Positions 6,115 through 11,583 of a DNA stretch of 11,583 bases are shown in pieces. How positions within the stretch are numbered: position 1 is the stretch's first letter; each line of letters begins with the position of its first letter. The position numbers were made by a program, and so were the translations under genes. The stretch lies in the NCBI GenBank assembly GCA_009927375.1, contig RFNE01000174.1, forward strand, positions 1 to 11,583. The letters are read 5' to 3'. Under the pieces are notes generated by a model that did not search any database, was not told the origin of the DNA, and was given only the letters and a program-made list of their open reading frames with translations. This DNA comes from Actinomycetota bacterium. GTDB taxonomy: Bacteria > Actinomycetota > Acidimicrobiia > Acidimicrobiales > Ilumatobacteraceae.

Positions 6115-7434
6115 ATGATCCGCTTCGGTACCGACGGGGTTCGCGGAGTCGCATTCGAACAACTGACGACCGACTACGTCGCGCGTCTCGGTCGTGTCGC
6201 TGCACGCAGACTCGGCTCGACTCGAGTCCTCATCGGCCAAGACACCCGTGAATCGGGAGCACAACTGGCAGCCGCACTCGCCGGTGGTCTGCGTGCCGGT
6301 GGCTGTGACGTCGAATTCCTCGGCGTGATGCCGACACCGGCAATTGCGTATCTGGCACAGGTGGACGGATGTGCGGCAGCCGCGATCACGGCCTCGCACA
6401 ACCCCTATCAGGACAATGGCGTGAAGCTGTTCTCCGTTGGTGGAAACAAGCTGACCGACGAGATGCAGGATCTCATCGAGTCCGACCTTGCCGCGGCGAG
6501 CTCCGACCCCGTTGATCAGGCGATGCCGCTTTTGCGCATCGACCGCAGCGACGCCTATGTCGCGCATGCCAGCTCGGTGATTGCCCCGCGCGACCTGCGC
6601 GGAGTGACGGTGGTGCTCGACTGCGCCAACGGTGCGATGAGTGACGTTGCGCCGCGCGCGTTCGCCGCACTTGGCGCAACGGTCATTGCGATCAACGACG
6701 AACCGAACGGTCGAAACATCAATGAAGGATGTGGTGCGGCGCACCCAGAGGCCCTGAGCGAGGCAGTGCGACTCCACTCCGCAGATCTCGGACTCGCCTT
6801 CGACGGCGACGGTGATCGCGTCATCGCCGTGGACCACGTCGGCAACGTCGTCGACGGTGACCAGACGATCGCGCTCTTCGCGCTCGACATGGATTCACGT
6901 GGTGAACTCGACCAGCGATCGGTGGTCGTGACGGTGATGACGAATGCAGGTTTCCACTCGGCGATGCGTGACGCGGGGATCACCGTGCACACCACGCCCG
7001 TCGGTGACCGCCACGTACTCGTTGCGATGGAGTCGACCTCGAGCGTGCTCGGTGGTGAGCAAAGCGGACACATCATCCTGCGTCGTCATGCCACGACGGG
7101 CGATGGATTGCTCGCCGGAGTGCTCCTCGTCGACCTCGTTCGTCGCAACAACACACCACTCGAGCGACTTGCAGTCGAGGCGATGATTCCGTTGCCACAG
7201 CATCTGATCAACGTGAAGGTCAACGCGGTTGTTCATGACGTAGCACACGTGTGTGCAGATGACGTTGCGCGTGCAGAACAATCACTCGGCGGTGTCGGTC
7301 GAGTGCTGTTGCGCGCGAGTGGAACCGAGCCGTTGATTCGCGTGATGGTCGAAGCGGCGACCGACGATGATGCGCGACAGATCGCTTCAGACCTCGCAGA
7401 CGCAGTGGCCAAGCGGCTTGGCGGATCTCGGTAG
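6115..7434 (+). CDS. glmM: Phosphoglucosamine mutase
   Basis: GlmM turns glucosamine-6-phosphate into glucosamine-1-phosphate, the step before UDP-GlcNAc for peptidoglycan. The 439-residue protein starts MIRFGTDGVRG and has the four sites of the alpha-D-phosphohexomutase family. These are the phosphoserine loop TASHNPYQDNG with Ser94, the metal loop FDGDGDR with Asp230, Asp232 and Asp234, the sugar-binding GGEQSGH (313-319), and the phosphate-binding RASGTEPLIRV (from 400). Length is normal. There is no good ribosome site; the start is 40 bases after rpsI and a hairpin lies between. rpsI-glmM adjacency is common in actinobacteria, and the gene is followed after nine bases by glmS, which makes its substrate. 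Confidence 0.97.
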   Translation: MIRFGTDGVRGVAFEQLTTDYVARLGRVAARRLGSTRVLIGQDTRESGAQLAAALAGGLRAGGCDVEFLGVMPTPAIAYLAQVDGCAAAAITASHNPYQDNGVKLFSVGGNKLTDEMQDLIESDLAAASSDPVDQAMPLLRIDRSDAYVAHASSVIAPRDLRGVTVVLDCANGAMSDVAPRAFAALGATVIAINDEPNGRNINEGCGAAHPEALSEAVRLHSADLGLAFDGDGDRVIAVDHVGNVVDGDQTIALFALDMDSRGELDQRSVVVTVMTNAGFHSAMRDAGITVHTTPVGDRHVLVAMESTSSVLGGEQSGHIILRRHATTGDGLLAGVLLVDLVRRNNTPLERLAVEAMIPLPQHLINVKVNAVVHDVAHVCADDVARAEQSLGGVGRVLLRASGTEPLIRVMVEAATDDDARQIASDLADAVAKRLGGSR

Positions 7435-7443
7435 CCTGTAGTC

Positions 7444-10400
7444 ATGTGCGGCATCATCGGAGTCGTGTCGCGACCGAGTGGTCGTGCAGTCCCGACGTCC
7501 GCCGAGGTACTCGCCGGTCTCGATGATGCGATTCGGACGTCTCGCGACGGCGATGTTGCCCTGACCGCCAACCACGTCGGGCGAGTGGATCTGCTCCTTC
7601 GCGGAGATGCTGGGCTCGCGGTGCTCATGGACAACCGTCGACTCGCCCTCGACATCACCTCCCGCCTCGATGAGCTCGATGCCTTCGCGCAGCGGAGCGA
7701 GGCGGAACTCGAGGCCGCATCATCATTGAGCGTGGCCGAGGTGGAGCGGCGCAGCCTCGATCTCGCTCGACTGAAGGACGCAAACTGGGCGATTCGCAAC
7801 GACCGTTTGCGCAATGCGGTTGCCGTCTTCGACCTCGCTGGTACCGGGGCGACGGACTCTGCGCGCAACGCGTACTTCTCCATCCAGCAGGCATTCGCCG
7901 CACTCGACCGCATGGAGGTGCGTGGTCGCGATTCCGCAGGCGTACACGTGATGGTGTGGGGTCACGGTCTCGAAGCAACCGATTCGCGAGTTGCGCCATT
8001 GCTCGTCGGTCGCCAGGACGATGCGTTGTTCACGTCGCGCTCGGTGCGCGTGGGTGCTCCTGGTTGCGCATGGTCGTTCGTGTACAAGGCCGCAGCTGAA
8101 ATTGGCGAACTCGGTGACAACACAAGGGCGATGCGCTCTGCGGTGGTCGCAGATGATTTGTTGCGCCTCCTCGTCAGCCAACATGGCGCTCGTGTCTCGG
8201 TACTCGGACACACGCGGTGGGCGAGCGTCGGCATCATCTCGGAGCCGAACGCGCACCCGGTGAACTCGGAGGAACTGGAGTCGACCTTCGGGACGCCGTA
8301 TCTGGTTGCAGCGCTCAATGGCGACGTCGACAACCATGCCGACATCAAGGTGCGCAACGGACTGCGCATCGCCGATCCGATCACGACCGACGCCAAGGTG
8401 ATTCCGACGGTCGTTGCTCGACGTCGCGCGAGCGGCGAGTCGCTCGGGGAGGCGTTCCGCAATACCGTGCGTGAGTTCGATGGCTCGGTCGCAATCGCCA
8501 CTGCGAGTGCAGAGTCGGCCTCAACGATGTTGCTCGCGTTGCGCGGCAGCGGACAAGGTCTGTGTGTCGGGCTCGCCGAGGACAGGTTCATCGTCGCGAG
8601 CGAGCCGTATGGTCTCGTCGAAGAGACGCTTCGTTATGTCCGCATGGATGGGGAAGCACTCGCCGATGTGAACAATCCCGCCACGAGGGGACAAGTCGTC
8701 GTCCTCGACGGCGAGCTTGCGGGGACGCTCGAAGGTTGCTCGATGATGGCCTATGACGGCACGGTCATTGCGCTCGACGAAGGCTCAGTGACGGTGGCCG
8801 AAGTAACGACGCGCGACATCGACCGCGGAGAACACAAGCACTTCCTCTCGAAGGAGATTGCCGAGGCTCCCCAGAGTTTCCGCAAGACGTTGCGTGGCAA
8901 GATCGCCGAACGCGACGGGCGACTCGTCGCATCGTTGGATGAGTCGGTTCTGCCGAAACAGATTCGCGAGAAGCTCGCACAACACAAGTTCGCCCGCATC
9001 CGTGTGATCGGCCAGGGCACCGCAGCCATCGCGGGACGCAGCCTTGCGCAGCTGTTGCGCACGCTCGTCGACCACTCGGTGCAAGTGGACGCACTTCCGG
9101 CGACGGAGTTGTCCGGCTTCCAGCTCGACCTCGACATGTCCGACACGTTGGTGGTGGCGATCAGCCAGAGCGGGACGACCACCGACACCAACCGCACGGT
9201 CGACCTCGCCGCAGTCGCGGAGCTGCGATCCTTGCGATCGTCAATCGTCGCGGCAGTGAACTCGCAGCCAAAGCGGACGGCGTCCTCTATACCTCGGACG
9301 GGCGCGACGTGGAGATGAGCGTGGCGAGCACGAAGGCGTTCTACTCGCAGGTGGCCGCAGGTGCGCTGTATGCATGTGCAATCTCCGATGTCCTTGGCTC
9401 GGGGAGTAACGACGAACGGCACCAGTTGCTCGCCGCATTGCGCACGATTCCCGATGCGATGCAGACGGTGCTCGGCTCGCGTCAGAAGATTGCTGAGGCC
9501 GCGCGCCAATTTGCGCCCGCACGTCGCTATTGGACCGTCGTCGGCAACGGCTTCAACGCGGTTGCCGCAGAGGAAGTTCGCATCAAGCTCTCCGAGCTGT
9601 GTTACAAGTCGATCGCCTGTGACATCACCGAGGACAAGAAGCACATCGACCTCTCGTGTGAGCCGATGATCATCGTGTGCGCGACGGGGCTCAACGACGG
9701 CACCGCGAGCGACGTCGCCAAGGAGATCGCGATCTATCGCGCGCACAAGGCGCTGCCGATCGTGATCGCCACCGAAGGGGAGCAGCGCTTCGATGCCGCC
9801 GCGGCGGTGATCAGCGTGCCGAACGTGGACCATCGCGTCGCCTTCATCCTGAGCGTGATGGTCGGGCACCTCTTCGGTTACGAGGCTGCGCTCGCGATCG
9901 ACTCGCTCGCTCGACCGCTGCGGTCCGCGCGCGAGGTCATCGAGCATGCCGTCGAGCGCGGAGGTGTGGGAAGCGAACTGTTGTCCAAGGTGCGCACCGA
10001 CATTGGAACCCCGGCGCGACGCTTCTTCGATGCCCTCACCACGGGCACCTACGACGGCAACCTCGAGGCCTCGACTGCGGTGCGTGTCGTCACGGTTCTC
10101 CGTAACGTGATGGCGAACGATCCGCTGCAGGCGTATCAAAACGATTCGGGGAAGATCAGCAGCCCCGAGGCACTCCTCGATGACACGACGAGTGCGCTGA
10201 CTCGTGCGATCGACGAACTCACGCGACCCGTGGACGCGATCAAGCACCAGGCAAAGACGGTGACCGTCGGTATCTCCGTAGCGACGAGGGACTCCTCGAC
10301 AGGCCGCTCGTGCAGGCACTCCTCAATGCTGGAGTTGCACGCGATCGTCTGTCGTACAAGGCCCTCAAGGTCATCGCCGATCTCGATCCTGCGGTCAAGT

Positions 10401-10864
10401 CGGTCGTCGGCTTCACTCGCTACCGCATCGAGGGCGAGGTCGAGTCGAACGCGGCGATGGTGAGCGTCATCGATCGTGGGGGAATCTCGCGCGAACTCAC
10501 CTCGCGTGTCGACCGCAATTCGAATCTCGTGGGCACCAAGCACCGCGTCGCCACCGATCGCAACGTGCTCGTCGCCCGTGGTCGCCGCGACGGTCGCACC
10601 GTCATCTTCGTGCCCGAGACGAAGGGCAACGAGACGACCGGGATCACACTCCTGCACGTCCTCTTCCACCCATCGCTTCCGGCCGCCGCGATGAAGTCGG
10701 TACTGCAGGGCTACGACGATCGATTCAATCGACTCGTCGACTGGGTGACGGAGACCGAGGGCTCGTTCAGGGAGGATCGACTCGCCGAGGTGTCGGTCGA
10801 GGACCTGCTCATCTTGCCAATCAGCGAGACCGCCAATCATTGGCGCTCGAGCGACAACAGGTGA
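7444..10864 (+). CDS. glmS: Enlarged glutamine-fructose-6-phosphate aminotransferase (two one-base frameshifts in this sequence)
   Basis: GlmS makes glucosamine-6-phosphate from fructose-6-phosphate and glutamine. After adding one base near 9210 and one near 10277 the protein is about 1140 residues, against roughly 600 usually. The N-terminal amidohydrolase starts MCGIIGVV with the nucleophile cysteine; DSAG is at 163-166, GHTRWAS at 255-261, NG at 292-293 and Asp316 fits the glutamine-binding aspartate. The first SIS domain has SQSGTT (574-579) and SVASTKAF (626-633). The second has K715, E718 and H734 spaced exactly as E. coli K485, E488 and H504, and K938 in AKTVTV matches tail Lys603. Extra segments lie at about 20-150, before HTRW, at about 822-935 and after 943. 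A CGIIG start nine bases after glmM and intact catalytic residues favour a true GlmS; the added parts are not recognised. Confidence 0.88.
9206..9213 (+). other. glmS: First frameshift point in glmS
   Basis: Adding one C to the CC at 9209-9210 gives Asp-Leu-Ala-Arg-Ser-Arg-Gly-Ala and then AIVNRRGSELAAKADGVLYT, the expected sequence between SQSG and VASTKAF of the first SIS domain. Without it the frame ends at TGA 9316-9318. Confidence 0.88.
10275..10280 (+). other. glmS: Second frameshift point in glmS
   Basis: Adding one C to the CC at 10276-10277 gives VGISRSDEGLLDRPLVQALL and continues to TGA 10862-10864. Here there is no family alignment to guide the join, but the frame change, the C run and the good codon use on both sides match the other three sites. 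Confidence 0.7.
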
Positions 10865-10868
10865 CCTC

Positions 10869-11234
10869 GTGAAGGGTCTCGGAGTCGATGCCGTGGACGT
10901 TGCGCGATTCTCGCGGGCACTCGACCGCACGCCATCGCTGCGCTCGAAAGTGTTCACCGATCAGGAACTTGCCTCACTCGCGGGACGCAATGACGATGCA
11001 GCGAGTCTTGCCGCACGATTCGCAGTGCGTGAAGCGACCATGAAGGCACTCGGTGTCGGACTTGGTGCATTCGACCTGCACGACGTCAGCATCGAACGTC
11101 AGCCGACCGGACAGCCGGCATTGAAGGTCGTCGGCAGGGCGGCTCAGCTTGCCTCGCAGCGAGGCATCTCGTCCTGGCACGTGTCGATCACGCACACCGA
11201 GACGGTGGCGGTCGCCGTCGTCGCCGCCTCGTAA
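10869..11234 (+). CDS. acpS: Holo-[acyl-carrier-protein] synthase
   Basis: AcpS moves 4'-phosphopantetheine from CoA to a serine of acyl carrier protein, which activates fatty acid synthesis. It acts as a trimer and needs Mg2+. The GTG start at 10869, four bases after the glmS stop, gives MKGLGVDAVDVARFSRAL. Asp7 of GVD and Glu55 of RFAVREATMKALG match the metal ligands (E. coli Asp9 and Glu58); the C-terminal WHVSITHTETVAVAVV is also typical. At 121 residues it has the usual length. The ribosome site is weak, so translation is probably coupled to glmS. alr follows after nine bases. Confidence 0.95.
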   Translation: MKGLGVDAVDVARFSRALDRTPSLRSKVFTDQELASLAGRNDDAASLAARFAVREATMKALGVGLGAFDLHDVSIERQPTGQPALKVVGRAAQLASQRGISSWHVSITHTETVAVAVVAAS

Positions 11235-11243
11235 GGGTTGCCG

Positions 11244-11583
11244 ATGACGCAGCGCTGGGCGTGGGCGGAGATCGACCTTCGGGCACTCGCACGCAACGTC
11301 GAAGCGATCGTCGCGGACACGACCACGCATTCGGTGTGGGCGGTGGTGAAAGCCGATGCCTATGGACATGGGGCAGTCGAGTGCGCACGTGTCGCGATCG
11401 ATTCGGGGGCGATCGGGCTGTGCGTCGCACTCGTCGACGAGGGAGTCGCCCTTCGCCGTGCGGGAATTGCTGCACCGATCCTCGTGATGAGTGAGCAGCC
11501 GCCCGAGCAGCATCGCCAACTCGTCGCGAACGGTCTCATCGCCACCGTGTACAACGCCGAGTCGATCGCATCACTCGGCGCAG
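11244..11583 (+). CDS. alr: Alanine racemase, N-terminal part (cut by window end)
   Basis: Alanine racemase makes D-alanine for peptidoglycan using pyridoxal phosphate. The first 113 codons are present and the frame is open to the window end. The ATG at 11244 follows AAGGG (11233-11237) by six bases; a TTG at 11238 is less likely. WAEIDLRALARNV at residues 7-19 and VVKADAYGHGA, with Lys36 as the cofactor-binding lysine, are the family signatures at the start of the TIM barrel. GIAAPILVMSEQ and a following residue pattern agree. It closes a run of envelope genes after glmM and glmS. Confidence 0.96.
   Translation, partial: MTQRWAWAEIDLRALARNVEAIVADTTTHSVWAVVKADAYGHGAVECARVAIDSGAIGLCVALVDEGVALRRAGIAAPILVMSEQPPEQHRQLVANGLIATVYNAESIASLGA

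Noticed and set aside
9206..10280. Programmed ribosomal frameshifting in glmS
   Set aside because: No slippery heptamer or following pseudoknot was seen, and the same base loss occurs in adk and truA, so a data cause is simpler.
8751..10319. A 522-codon open frame on the - strand opposite glmS
   Set aside because: It mirrors the coding pattern of glmS and shows no family features; a shadow of GC-rich codons.
10310..10864. A separate small gene after glmS starting at GTG 10310
   Set aside because: No ribosome site precedes it, and adding one C at 10277 joins it to glmS as at the other sites; however, the join cannot be proved from sequence alone.

Overview
The window is a high-GC bacterial chromosome segment with every gene on the + strand. 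Its order is secY (3' end) - adk - infA - rpmJ - rpsM - rpsK - rpsD - rpoA - rplQ - truA - rplM - rpsI - glmM - glmS - acpS - alr (5' end). This is the actinobacterial arrangement, in which the end of the spc/alpha ribosomal cluster runs into truA-rplM-rpsI and then into glmM/glmS and alr. High GC, leucine codons dominated by CTC and TTG, a zinc-type Adk lid and a greatly enlarged GlmS suggest a deep-branching actinobacterium, possibly of the Acidimicrobiia. That placement is inference; no 16S rRNA is present.

Region by region: 1-336 is the C-terminal end of the SecY translocon subunit. 390-1045 is adenylate kinase, closed by a good intrinsic terminator at 1046-1068. The methionine aminopeptidase gene (map) often found next is absent. 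A second transcription unit (about 1160-4316) carries IF-1, L36, S13, S11, S4, RNA polymerase alpha and L17 with short gaps and mostly clear Shine-Dalgarno sites. TruA follows, then a structured leader and the L13/S9 pair. From 6115 the genes turn to envelope precursors and carrier-protein activation: GlmM (GlcN-6-P to GlcN-1-P), GlmS (Fru-6-P to GlcN-6-P), AcpS (acyl carrier protein holo-synthase) and alanine racemase.

Two things stand out. First, four genes or gene parts (adk, truA, and glmS twice) each need exactly one added base to restore a complete, family-like protein, and at least three of the four sites lie in short G or C runs. This looks like systematic base loss in sequencing rather than gene decay. 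Second, once repaired, GlmS is about 1140 residues against roughly 600 for ordinary GlmS. It has about 130 extra residues between the catalytic N-terminus and the DSAG motif, about 50 more before HTRW, about 110 between the second SIS domain and the C-terminal lysine tail, and a further domain of about 198 residues beyond that tail. The isomerase residues equivalent to E. coli K485, E488, H504 and K603 are all kept at the right positions, so it is probably an active enzyme with unexplained added parts. A likely CTG start for infA and a structured leader before rplM are smaller points of interest.
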